Source of the DNA: Cerioporus squamosus | Taxonomy: Eukaryota > Basidiomycota > Agaricomycetes > Polyporales > Polyporaceae | Assembly (NCBI GenBank): GCA_022592435.1 | Contig: JABYQS010000187.1 | Span: forward strand, 1 to 64,000 | Direction: 5' to 3' | DNA: 64,000 nt | Shown here: positions 47,195 to 57,522 of the stretch, in pieces | Layout of the letters: each line of letters starts with the position of its first letter | Numbering within the stretch: the first letter of the stretch is position 1 | The notes under the pieces: model-generated | Database searches by the model: none | What the model was told of the DNA's origin: nothing | Seen by the model: the letters and a program-made list of their open reading frames with translations, nothing else | Position numbers and translations under genes: made by a program

Positions 47195-47427
47195 GCGGCC
47201 GCGCAGGCTCCTTCCCACCGCCAGTTCGAGTTGTAGGGCGATATCCTAGAGGCGGCGGACAAGGTGGATCCAGAAGGCGGACGCGATGTCTAATCTCTGT
47301 AGCCACGTGCACTGTTCAGATTAGATATCGCGTCCGCCCTTCTGGACCTCGCCTCCTCCCTCGCCTCAGGCTCTAGGTTATCGCCTCTCGACTCGAACTG
47401 GTGGTGAGAAGGAGCCTGGCGGCCGCG
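47195..47427. repeat. Long imperfect inverted repeat (hairpin), arms about 102 and 110 bp
   Basis: Left arm 47195-47296 runs gcggccgcgcaggctcctt ... ggcggacgcgatgtctaatc. The complement of 47318-47427 runs gcggccgccaggctccttct ... ggcggacgcgatatctaatc. The loop is 21 nt. The inner 30 bp are nearly perfect; the middle of the arms is diverged. It ends 7 bp before repeat R2. Confidence 0.88.
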
Positions 47428-47433
47428 GTACTG

Positions 47434-48072
47434 CAGGACGGACTCGACTCCGTGGCGAGTGGCACAACTGTACGCGGGTGGCGGGCGTGAGACGAGGCGT
47501 GCGCGTATGGGAGCTGGAGAAAGCGCGAAGATGGAGAAGACACGATCGAGTTGCCAACGAGGGCAGGTGGAAGGCAGCTGACGATCCGGCGGAGCGGTAT
47601 GCAGTATGCAGGGCAAGAAAGGAAGCCGAGGTTAGCAAGTCGTCGATCGCGAGGCAGTGCAGACGTCTAGGGCAAGTCGAACTGCGAGCCGCGGGGGTCG
47701 GTCCTAGGCGGGAGGCTGTGCAGCTTTGTCAGCGGCGGGCCCGGGGCGCGAGACGTGGCACTGCGCCCGACGCGCGCGCCCAATCTCCACGCTCTGCTCG
47801 TCGTGTCCGCCGCTATCCTGTCGCTGCCTCCCATCCGCTATGGACAACCCAAGCCTCCACTTCCTCCTCGTCGGCATTGCAAGGCGTGCAGACGGGCGGC
47901 GGCGTGCAGCTGCTCGCTCCGGACGCATGCGGAGCACCGACCGCGCCCCCGCTTGCCCTCAGCCTACACACCGCTCTTAGCAGCACCCTGAGCGGAGAGC
48001 GGATCATCAGACCAGGTTCTCTCCGAGGTAAGTCGTGCTCCCATCTTCTACAGCGGACATCGGGGCTCATCT
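47434..48072 (+). repeat. Dispersed repeat R2, copy interrupted by a 285-bp insert
   Basis: 47434-47704 matches the start of the copy at 63594 and, from about 47455, the copy at 30556. 47990-48072 matches 30804-30888. The insert (47705-47989) is annotated separately. Confidence 0.9.
47705..47989 (+). mobile_element. 285-bp short interspersed element
   Basis: Defined by comparison with the uninterrupted copy at 30803/30804. It starts taggcgggaggctgtgcag and ends cttagcagcaccct. It contains the family core (gcaaggcgtgcagacgggcg, then ctccggacgcatgcggagca) seen at several other places in the window. No coding capacity, no clear terminal inverted repeat and no certain target-site duplication. 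A non-autonomous element (SINE- or MITE-like) is inferred. Confidence 0.75.
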
Positions 48073-49602
48073 GTGGTTTCGACCAGGTGTACATGTTTGC
48101 CTAGCGCTGGACGACACTGAGGGCTCAACCAGACAGCGCTGTACGTGCATGTTCCGATGCCGTGGAGGAGAGGATGCGCTTATTCGACTTTTCTTACAGG
48201 GGAGACGGTGTGTCGAGAATGTTGGTGCGCACTGAGGAGTCCGGCCACGCACGCCCGCGCGGCCCGGCCGAACCTCCTTGTCCGCAAAGCACGGTACGCA
48301 GTTCTCTACGGTCGAGATTACGGGCTGACAGGGAGTCAAGCAGGACTAGATTCGCATGGACACCTTCTACGCTGTGTGCGATATCGACCTTTACGAGGCA
48401 CACGCGTCCCGCAGCTGGACATCTTCTGTCGTGAAGACCCTCGCCCGATATCCTGCCCGGACCATTCATTGCTTGTAGCTGGTGAGTCCGTCGTCGTGTT
48501 AGGTGTATCTCGTCGGGTGGAGGTCTAGGCACATCAAGGGCCGCGGTAGGATGCTCCACGTTTGATCATTGCCGGCGACCACCATCCGAGCTGCATGCGC
48601 TGACGACCCGTGCGCTCTACACACAGCTCCGCCTCTGCGACGTGCAGCTCCTAGCCAAGTACCGTGGCACCTCGCCGGCACCTCACTCGGCTCTCCCCAC
48701 TCCGCTCTTTGCATCGTCGGCTGCCCTGGCACCGACGAACGCTGATGCTCGTACGTCAGCCTAGGTCACGTGACAATGTTCAATGTGCAACTTACCGTCC
48801 GCGCAGATTCGTGAATTCGCTCGGCTGATGCCCGCCACGCTCCGGAACACCTGTGTTCGCATCGAGTGCCTTGACTCTGGCAATATCGACCGTTTTCGTG
48901 AGTACGTCCGATAGACGCGACAGGCAGGTATGCTGATCAGCTGATCTTGTGCGCCGGCTACAGTTCGGACTGGGATCCTACAACATCTTGCCCTCTGGCT
49001 TCCTGCCTGCCGAACCTCCTATAGCGACAGCAACCAGCCACTGGGCACGACTGTCAGGTCTCCCTTGCAGCTGCGTGGTACCGCTGCCAACTGGAACTCG
49101 AGACCAACATGTGGTGTGCAACCAGCCAAGGTATGTACCTCGGCACAGCGTGGCGGCTGTCGAGACTAACCCGGACTATCGCTCTTTGCATCTGCCTTGC
49201 AGGAGGCAGAACGCGAGATCTGGCCCGTGCGTCTGCTAGATTTTTCGATCTCGTTGCCCGGACCCTGCGCAACAGTAACCGGTCATCTTTCCCGTCGTAC
49301 GTTCGGTCTGGGAGATTTCTTTCCGTAGTGGCGATAGACCGTGTTCCTCTGTGCGCTCTAGGCGAGTTGGCGACCTTGCTACTTGCCGCGGACGGTCCAT
49401 AATGTTTCGCCCACAAGTTGCGCGCACAGCTGCCAGTCGAAAGCTTTCAATCGATTACTGGGCATATAAGGTGTTGCATATCACTCGTGACCGTTCGTCG
49501 GGCTGACTCTATTAGGTATTTGGAGCAGCACCGGCCGCGGGTTGCTGAGCACTCAAAGCGCAAGATCCGATTCACAGTGCGATGTGCGTACCCTAGGATT
49601 CA
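48073..49602. other. Unassigned
   Basis: Several frames of 60-120 codons on both strands, no recognised motif. This stretch abuts the broken midasin exon and has no similarity to midasin, so it marks foreign sequence at the breakpoint. Confidence 0.35.
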
Positions 49603-49854
49603 TTTGCACTCTTCGCGACACGCTCTCTGCAACCCGCGCGGTCTGGCGCTTTTCCCGCTCCTACGTTCTTCGGCGCTCACAAATTCTACGAGGTCGTTGT
49701 TGGGTCACTTACTGCGAGCGACTTGCGGTTGATCGTCGACACGAAGTTCCCTCGTCTCGCAGGCACCCCGGCGCAGGGTCTTATCAACAGTGGGAAAGTG
49801 TTCGAGTTCTGGGTAGTCCTGCGTCCACTCGGGACATCGGCCTTCGCGAGCTGG
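49603..49854 (+). repeat. 252-bp perfect inverted repeat, right copy (midasin exon)
   Basis: Exact reverse complement of 1-252. It encodes the stretch between AAA1 and AAA2 (FPAPTFFGAHKFYEVVVGSL and following) and carries the same missing base near 49790. Confidence 0.93.
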
Positions 49855-52800
49855 AAAAGTTGTGCACGCGAGTCTCGAACCTCCTCCCGGCCTCGCATCA
49901 GTCGATGGACATCGACGAAGATCACACACAATTCATCAGTCTTTCCCAAGTGTACACCAATCCCACTGTTCGAGAGGACATCTTCTTGGAGGCCCGCGAC
50001 GTCTTCTTTGGGTCCGGTGCGATCACCGCCGCCGGACGCGCCCACCTCGATGCCATCGCGCACATAGTCGCTGGCCACCTCGGTCTCTCAGACGAGCGTC
50101 GCGACTGGATACTTGGCAGCCGCACGCCCGACTTCGACGTTGAAAAGGACGTGAATGGCCGGGTCTCTGCGGTGCATGCAGGGCGCATCCGTCTCCCCAC
50201 ACACTCCACGAAAGCCCACATCACCCCTCCCGTAACGCGTCCCTTCGCAATGCATCGACCTGCTGTTTCTCTCATCCCGCGCCTGGCATCGGCAATCGCA
50301 CTCTCGGAACCCGTCTTGCTCACCGGAGTGACTGGTACAGGCAAGACGAGCGTCGTGACATATCTCGCGACTCTCCTTCGCCGCCCCTTGGTTTCGCTGA
50401 ACCTGTCGAATCAGACGGAGTCGTCGGACATCTTGGGCGGGTTCAAGCCGGTGGATGCGCGCGTACCTGGGGGCGAGTTGCAGGAACGCTTTCTCGAGTT
50501 GTTCGGAGGGACGTTCAGTCGGAAGAACTCGCACTTTGAGGAGTCGGTGAGGAAGGCCGTCCAGGAGTGGAAGTGGAAGCGTGCAGCTGGTTTGTGGTTG
50601 GAAGCGGTACGGCTTGCGAAAGACAGGATCAAGACGAAGCAGGCCGAGGATCCTGCGTAAGCTTGATCATTCCCATTGTCCTGCCCAGATCTGACGGCAT
50701 CTCCCATGTACAGGAAGGAACTCGAGGTTGGGATGTCCCGGAAGAGGAGGAAGGTTGACTCCAGCTTGAACGTCTCGTTGGAGTCTTGGGAGGCGTTCGA
50801 GCGCGATGTCGAGACGTTTGAAGTACAACACGTGCAGGGCAAGAGCAAGTTTGCTTTTGCATTTGTCGAAGGGCCCTTAGTGAAGGCGTTGCGGAATGGC
50901 GATTGGTGCGTAGGCAGCCGTGAGACGTGCCAAGCGACGAGCCTGACTGACCGCATACACAGGATACTGCTAGATGAGGTGAATCTCGCGACCCCGGAGA
51001 CGCTGGAATCAATATCTGGTCTGCTTCACGGGCCTACTGCCTCCATCACACTGACCGAGCAAGGTTCGCTCGAACCCATTTCTCGCCATCCCGACTTCCG
51101 TCTATTCGCATGTATGAACCCGGCCACGGACGTCGGCAAGAAGGATCTCCCCTCCAATATTCGCTCCCGCTTCACGGAGATTGACGTCCCTCCACCTGAC
51201 GCGGACCGGGAAATTCTACTCACCATCGTCGCACAATACATCGGTGCGTGCGCGGTCGGCGACAAGGGCGCTATTATGGACGTCGCTGAGTTCTACACGG
51301 CCGTAAAGCGTCTCGCGGAGGAGCGACAGATTGCAGACGGCGCGAACCACCGCCCACACTTCAGTATGCGCACTCTGGCCCGCGCGCTGACGTTTGCGTC
51401 CGACATGGCGACTACGTACTCCTTGAGGCGCGCGTTGTGGGAAGGGTGCCTCATGGCTTTCACGATGGCTTTGGATGGTACCAGCGCGACAGCGGTGACA
51501 GCACTCGCTCAGAAACACATCCTGGCAGGCGTCCGGAACCCTCGCTCGCTCTTGACGAAAGAGCCTCTCCCTCCTGGCGACCCAAGTGCGTTCATCAAGT
51601 TCGGACCGTTCTATCTCGAACGCGGCCCACTCCCAGAGGACCCTGCTGAAGACTACATCATGACTCCTTCCGTCGAGACCAAACTAATCGACCTCGCGCG
51701 CATCATCGCGGCTCAGCGTTTCCCTGTGCTCATCGAGGGTCCTACTTCAAGTGGCAAGACGAGCTCTATCGAGTACCTCGCCAAGCGCACCGGTCATCGC
51801 TTCGTGCGTATCAACAACCACGAGCATACGGATATCCAGGAGTACATTGGCACGTATGTGTCTGACCCTGTCACCGGGAAGCTGGTGTTCATGGAGGGTC
51901 TCCTGGTCCGCGCGCTTCGTCAAGGAGACTGGATCGTCCTCGACGAGCTCAATCTCGCGCCCACAGATGTTCTGGAAGCTCTCAACCGTCTTTTGGACGA
52001 CAACCGCGAAGTTGTGATTCTCGAGACGCAGGAGGTTGTATGCCCTCATCCCCACTTCATGCTCTGCGCGACGCAGAACCCGCCCGGCCTGTATGCAGGC
52101 CGGAAGGTGCTGTCTCGCGCCTTCCGAAACCGTTTCGAGGTCCACTTCGAGGACGTTCCTCAAGCCGAACTGGAGACTATCCTCTGCCAGCGCTGTCGCA
52201 TCGCTCCTTCGTATGGCCAGCGCATCGTGAGCGTCTTCCGCGAGCTGCAGAAGCGCCGGCAGTCGAGTCGCGTCTTCGAGAGCAAGCATCCCACCCTCCG
52301 TGACCTCTTCCGGTGGGCGGGACGGGACGCGATGAGCTACGAGGAGCTTGCAGCCAACGGGTACATGCTGCTCGCGGAGCGAGCGAGACGAGACGACGAT
52401 AAGGTTGTTGTCAAGGAGGTGATCGAATCCATCATGAAGGTTCGTATCGACGAGTCTTCCCTCTACGACATGCAGCACCCCAAATTCGCTCCGGAGACAT
52501 TCCTTGGATGCCCCCTTCCATCGTCCTCTCAGGTCGTCTGGACCGTCGCCATGCAACGTCTATTCGTTCTGACTGCTCGCGCGCTCCGGTTCAATGAGCC
52601 CGTACTCTTGGTCGGCGAGACCGGATGCGGGAAGACCTCAGTCTGCCAACTATATGCAGAGGTTCTCAATCGGACCTTGCGCACGGTCAACTGTCACCAG
52701 AACACGGAAACTGCGGATCTCATCGGCGGCCTGAGGCCTATACGCAACAAGGCAGCGGCTGAAGCTGAGACAGTGCAGGAAGCAATGTCGACCTTGTCGC

Positions 52801-55800
52801 AACTGGGTGTCACTGGTGTCGCGGAGGATGCTACGTCGCTGGCCGGCGCTATCGACAGCCTGCTCAAGGGCGGGTCGCTTCCTTCGCAGCAGACAACTGC
52901 CTTGCAAGACCTGCGTGGGCGCTTGCGACGGTTATCCGCTCTCTTCGAGTGGCGCGACGGGCCTCTGGTCGAGGCGATGCGCAACGGCGATGTATTCCTC
53001 CTCGATGAGATCTCGCTGGCCGACGACTCCGTTCTTGAGCGCCTCAACAGCGTCCCTGTAACTGGGCGTACCATCGTGCTCGCCGAACAAGGCGGTAATG
53101 ACGCGGAGATCCTTGCCATCAAAGCTGCTGATGACTTCAAGCTGGTCGCGACGATGAACCCTGGTGGCGACTACGGCAGCAGGAGCTATCGCCAGCTTTG
53201 CGTAACCGATTCACCAAGATTTGGGTACCGCCCATCACGGACAGGAAGGACTTGGAGTGTATCGTCGAGACACTATGGCAGTACGACGTCCTCAGACTTC
53301 ACTCATCCTCTCTTGGACTTCGTCGAGTGGCTTTGCAGTGCTGTCGGCGATCGCTCTTCCGCGAATTTGCAAGATGTCCTGGTAAGTAGTCGCAGTCGTG
53401 TCTCGTTGGTTGGCAGCTAAATATGTGCAGGCGTGGGTCTCTTCCTCGAATGCCGCTGTGAAGAACGATAGCGCGAACCTTCTGACACCTGGGCAGGTCT
53501 TCGTGAGTCAATGGCACACGTCTCGCAGTGTACTACAGATGCTGATATCGCAACCAGCACCATGCAGCTCAGATGACTTTCCTTGACGGCTTGGGCTCTA
53601 TGCCGCAGCTGTCAGCTTACTCCAAGGAGGCCTTGGACCGCCTGAGGTCAGACGCAACTGCGCGCTTGCAAGACCTAGTACCCGTTCTTGAGGAAGCTCT
53701 GGACCGTACCACCCTGTCGTCAGATTCCTCCTCGCTTCGCCTCGGCATCTTTTCCATCCCTCGTGGACCTCGGGAGTCGTTGCCTCAGAGCTTCAGTCTC
53801 GAGGCGCCTACGACCCGCGATAATGTCATGCGTGTGGTTCGCGCATGTCAGCTTCTCAAGCCCATCATGCTCGAGGGCAGTCCTGGCGTCGGCAGGACAA
53901 GTCTCGTAGCGGCATTGGCCAACTTGTGCGGATACCATCTGTGTCGTCTCAACCTCTCGCACCAGACGGACCTCGTTGACCTGTTCGGTTCTGATCTGCC
54001 TGTGGAAGGCGGCGATCCCGGACAGTTCGCCTGGAAAGACGCTGAGTTCCTCCGAGCTTTGCAGGAAGGGCACTGGGTTCTCCTCGACGAGATGAACCTT
54101 GCCTTGCCCCCCAATCTGTCCTTGAAGGCCTCAACGCAGTTCTGGATCACCGCGGCACAGTATACATTCCCGAACTAGGGCGCTCATTCGTTTGTCATCC
54201 TTCTTTCCGCATCTTCGCAGCCCAGAATCCGTTACACCAAGGTGGTGGTCGCAAAGGCCTGCCGAAGTCGATCCTCAAACGGTTCACCAAGGTTTACGTG
54301 CAGGAGATGTCCCCGAATGACCTGTTTCTCATCTGCCGGAATCTCTTTCCCCAATACCCTGCCGATATACTGCAGAAGATGGTCGCCTATATGGCTGTCC
54401 TAAACGAGGAGACGATGGTCAAGCGGTCCTTCGCCCGGGAGGGTGCCCCATGGGAGTTCAACCCACGAGATGTCATCAGATGGGCTACCCTCCTCGATCG
54501 TACCGATCCGCCTGCTCACCCGTCCGAGTACCTGTCTTCCGTCATACTCCAAAGGTTCAGGACTTCCGACGATCGCGCGCGGGCATGCGAGCTATTTGGA
54601 AGCCTTTTCCTGGGAGAGACCCACGTCGACCGACCGCCAGCGTTTGCCTCTCCGACGCACCTCCAGGTCGGCCACCATCACGGACAGCGGGGAGGGCGTC
54701 TCTCACATTTGCGGAGTGGTCGTGTGCTCCAGGCATATCTCTCTGCTTTCGAATCACTCGGCATGTGCATCGAGAATGGGTGGCTCGCCATCCTAACCGG
54801 GCCTCGGAACAGTGGCAAGACCGCGCTGGTGAGAACGATGGCTAACCTTATGGGCAGGACTCTTCGCGAGGTATCCATCAACAATGCGACGGATGCTACA
54901 GATGCACTAGGAAGCTTCGAGGAAACCGACCTTGGGTATTGTTATTCCGACGTCATTCGGGAAGTCGTGAACCTCGTGGACGACATGTCGAGCTCCGACT
55001 TTGGATCCAGACTGCATGCGACTGCTGGCTATCTCACCATGTTGCACAGGCAACTGGTCTGGAAGCATGCGCTGCTTCGACGAGGACTCGGTACATCTGC
55101 CAGTCGACTTCTTCCCGAAGATATCTTCAATGCGATCGCTGTTGAGTTTGGTCCCGAGGTGATCTCTTCTCCGAGTACACCAGCGGGAGATCGAGCGCTG
55201 CTTCATCTTTTGGCTGGACAAGTAGTCCCGATTGCCCTCTCCCACCTATCCCGCTACATCTCGCACTCCGACTCTTCATCTCCATCGCACCTTCGCACCC
55301 TGCGCACGTACTTGGGAACGCTAGAGTGTAGCCACCTTTATCGTACTATCATCCAAATGCGGAGGAATTTCAGTCAAACATCGAGTATCCCGCCTGATGC
55401 AATGCTTGCGCAGGTGAGTGGCGCTAGTTCAGGTGAGTGGATCATAAAAGCTCATCTTCTACTGCAAGCCGCTCTACGCAATCTCCGCCCTGGCAAGACA
55501 CTTCTGAGGGTCATGACGAAGCTTCAATACTGCGCTACTTGCGATTGTTCGTCTGTGTCACGACGGAATACGGCGAATCGCTCTCGCACGACGATCGCAC
55601 TACCCAACTCGTACACACCAGCGATCGCGCTCGCCTGCAACGTCAAGCTGCCATCAACGTGAAGCTTCTCGTGGAGTCCATCAAGGAGGGCGCTATGGCG
55701 CTTCTCGACGCCGGAAGCATCGATTTGGTCAGACATCAAGTACGTTTCGACTGGGAGTCACAAATATTGTTCGCAATGTCGAAGCTGTCGAAGAGGTCAT
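49603..55800 (+). pseudogene. MDN1: Midasin (MDN1/REA1) AAA2-AAA6 part, truncated and frameshifted
   Basis: Five AAA modules follow in midasin order. Walker A motifs: GVTGTGKTS (near 50333), GPTSSGKTS (51740), GETGCGKTS (52613), GSPGVGRTS (53877, Lys replaced by Arg) and GPRNSGKTA (54806). Walker B: ILLDEVNLA (50960), IVLDELNLAP (51933), FLLDEISLADDSV (52996) and VLLDEMNLA (54077). Introns at 50657-50713, 50906-50962 and 53382-53430 have good ends. One-base defects occur near 49790, 53170 and 53300 (compensating pair) and 54113. Homology ends near 55785, between Walker A and Walker B of AAA6. The long linker, acidic region and MIDAS domain, more than half of this ~4900-residue protein, are absent. 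The N-terminal end lies inverted at 1-1252. As it stands the locus cannot make midasin. Confidence 0.85.
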
Positions 55801-55809
55801 CTATTTAGG

Positions 55810-56463
55810 AACAATAATCACGCTTCTTCTTGAGCGGCGTGCAAGTGGAACTGGTACGCATGTACCTTGCTTCGCAGCGAAGCTGAGATTCCCGGAGGAA
55901 GCACTTGTCCGATTGACGCAGATAGTAATACGACTCTTTCGTTTCGCAATATGAATCGTATGCGATTTGCTAACGCGAATCAGCATGTCGTTGCTCGCAT
56001 GTTGCCGCTGAAGAACATCGGGTAAGAAGTCAGTATGTCGACAGCCTGGTGCCCAGTGTGAACACGAGAGAGACATGAGGCATTATTTTCCCATTTTATC
56101 CCCGCAAAAAGTCAGATTAGTGACCAAATGCCCCCATGGTGTTCTCCCAGGCGAAATCAGGGCCACATACCTGATTTCTCCATTCTGTCGTCGGTCGGCA
56201 AACATCAGGGCACCATCCAGGTGATATTCTGAACATTGACCCAGGCCACAATCGGACCACATCCAGATAATATTTCATATTTTGTAACGACAATTTCCAA
56301 ATGATGCCCCGGCGGGCGCCCCAACAACATTTAGTCTTTTATCACAATGCATATGTTATCCAAATGTTATATCCTGGCAACATGGGATATTGTCCTCGGT
56401 GCTAGAGGGTGTGCGCGCGGCAGGCGCCGAGCTCTCGGCCGGTTCCTGCCGGGCGCGGCCCTT
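55810..56463. other. AT-richer intergenic spacer with degenerate ~50-bp repeats
   Basis: Between 56150 and 56280, imperfect units share the words tcaggg/tcgga, ccac/ccat, ccaggtgatattc and ccagataatattt. The base composition differs from the surroundings. It joins the truncated midasin end to the promoter of the next gene. Confidence 0.45.
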
Positions 56464-56469
56464 TATAAG
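56464..56469 (+). promoter_or_regulatory. TATA box of the 56.6-kb gene
   Basis: TATAAG, 132 bp upstream of the ATG at 56596. Confidence 0.5.
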
Positions 56470-56595
56470 CCGGAACATTAGGCGCTGACAGACTGTCTTG
56501 AGCTGTCTCCTGGACTCCGTCGCTATCCACCCTTCCTCCTCCTTGAAAGCTCAAACTGCCCTCTATCCACGTATTCGCCAAGTACGAACACGACA

Positions 56596-57522
56596 ATGCC
56601 TGCGTCTCAGGTATAGTGACCAGCACATATGGTGTGTATGCACTGATATTGACAGCCTACAGGTCACGAAACGATCCCGTCACCAGCCCTACCACCGTTC
56701 CGCAAAGGATCAGTCCCGCGATATACTCCAACCCCTCCAACAACCTGGTTCCGCATCTACCCCCTTGTCTCGTCGGCTTGCGGCGTCTACATCGTCATCT
56801 TCTCCCACTAGATCCACCAACCGTACGATGCGCGATGTGTACATGTCACGCATTCGCAAGCAGTTCCCTCGATTCGAGCCACGTAGTGACCTCGATGTGC
56901 TCGCGCTTGGAGGTGGTCATTACAAAGGCACCGAAGCGGGGGTTTACGAGTGGTTAGACCAGAAGTTGGCCATCCAAGTTGCACTTTGGGGCGACGTCAG
57001 GCCAGCCATCGAGGGCGCCAGACGTGCCCTCAGCGCTGAAGCTGTTGTAACTGGGGTGAGTACAGTCGTCTATCCTTATGTCCTCTATTGATATTCCCTT
57101 AGTTGAAGCCTGCTCCTGGCGACCCCCATGTCTTCATCCGCCCCATTCCCCATAGCCGATACTCCATCCGGCTCTTCCCTGGCTCTGCTGCCTTGAAGGA
57201 GTACTGTTTGGATTTCGTCAAGACCTCCACTGGACAGCCCGTCAACTCGCCATTCGAGTTCGAATTGTGGTCTGTTGGCACTTCTTCCGGTCCGCATGCA
57301 CATGGATCTGTTTGTCTGCGTTCGCTGGAAAGCGCCTGGGGCTACTCGCCTCAGGAAGTCCTGCCTGGCGAGGAGAAGTTTGTGCTCAGGGATGGTATGG
57401 TTTGCCTGTTGAAGCGTCCTGGGCACAAGCCCGTGCGGTTCACGGTTCCGACACGTTTCGATGATTGGGATTCGGACTCGTCTGATGTGGATGTATTAGA
57501 CCTTCCTCTGCGTGTCGCTTAG
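56596..57522 (+). CDS. Hypothetical basidiomycete protein, three exons
   Basis: Exons 56596-56610, 56663-57055 and 57103-57522 give 275 aa beginning MPASQVTKRSRHQPYHRS. The first ~75 residues are Ser/Arg/Pro-rich and disordered. A folded part follows, with RIRKQFPRFEPRSDLDVLAL, GVYEWLDQKLAIQVALWGDV, FIRPIPHSRYSIRLFPGSAA and FELWSVGTSSGPHAHGSVCL. The C-terminus is acidic (DDWDSDSSDVDVLDLPLRV). Introns have clear ends (gtatag...acag, gtgagt...ttag) and phases agree. The 5-codon first exon is the least certain part. No known fold is recognised. The intact frame beside the broken midasin shows that not all of this region is decaying. Confidence 0.65.

Noticed and set aside
30556..48072. R2 copies as LTRs of one large retrotransposon
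   Set aside because: R2 lacks TG...CA ends, the 17-kb interior contains unrelated genes (JmjC, tnp2), and a third copy occurs at a similar distance. No primer-binding site was seen.
51747..52556. A 269-codon ORF antisense to midasin
   Set aside because: It is the shadow of strongly conserved AAA3 coding sequence; long antisense frames are expected there.
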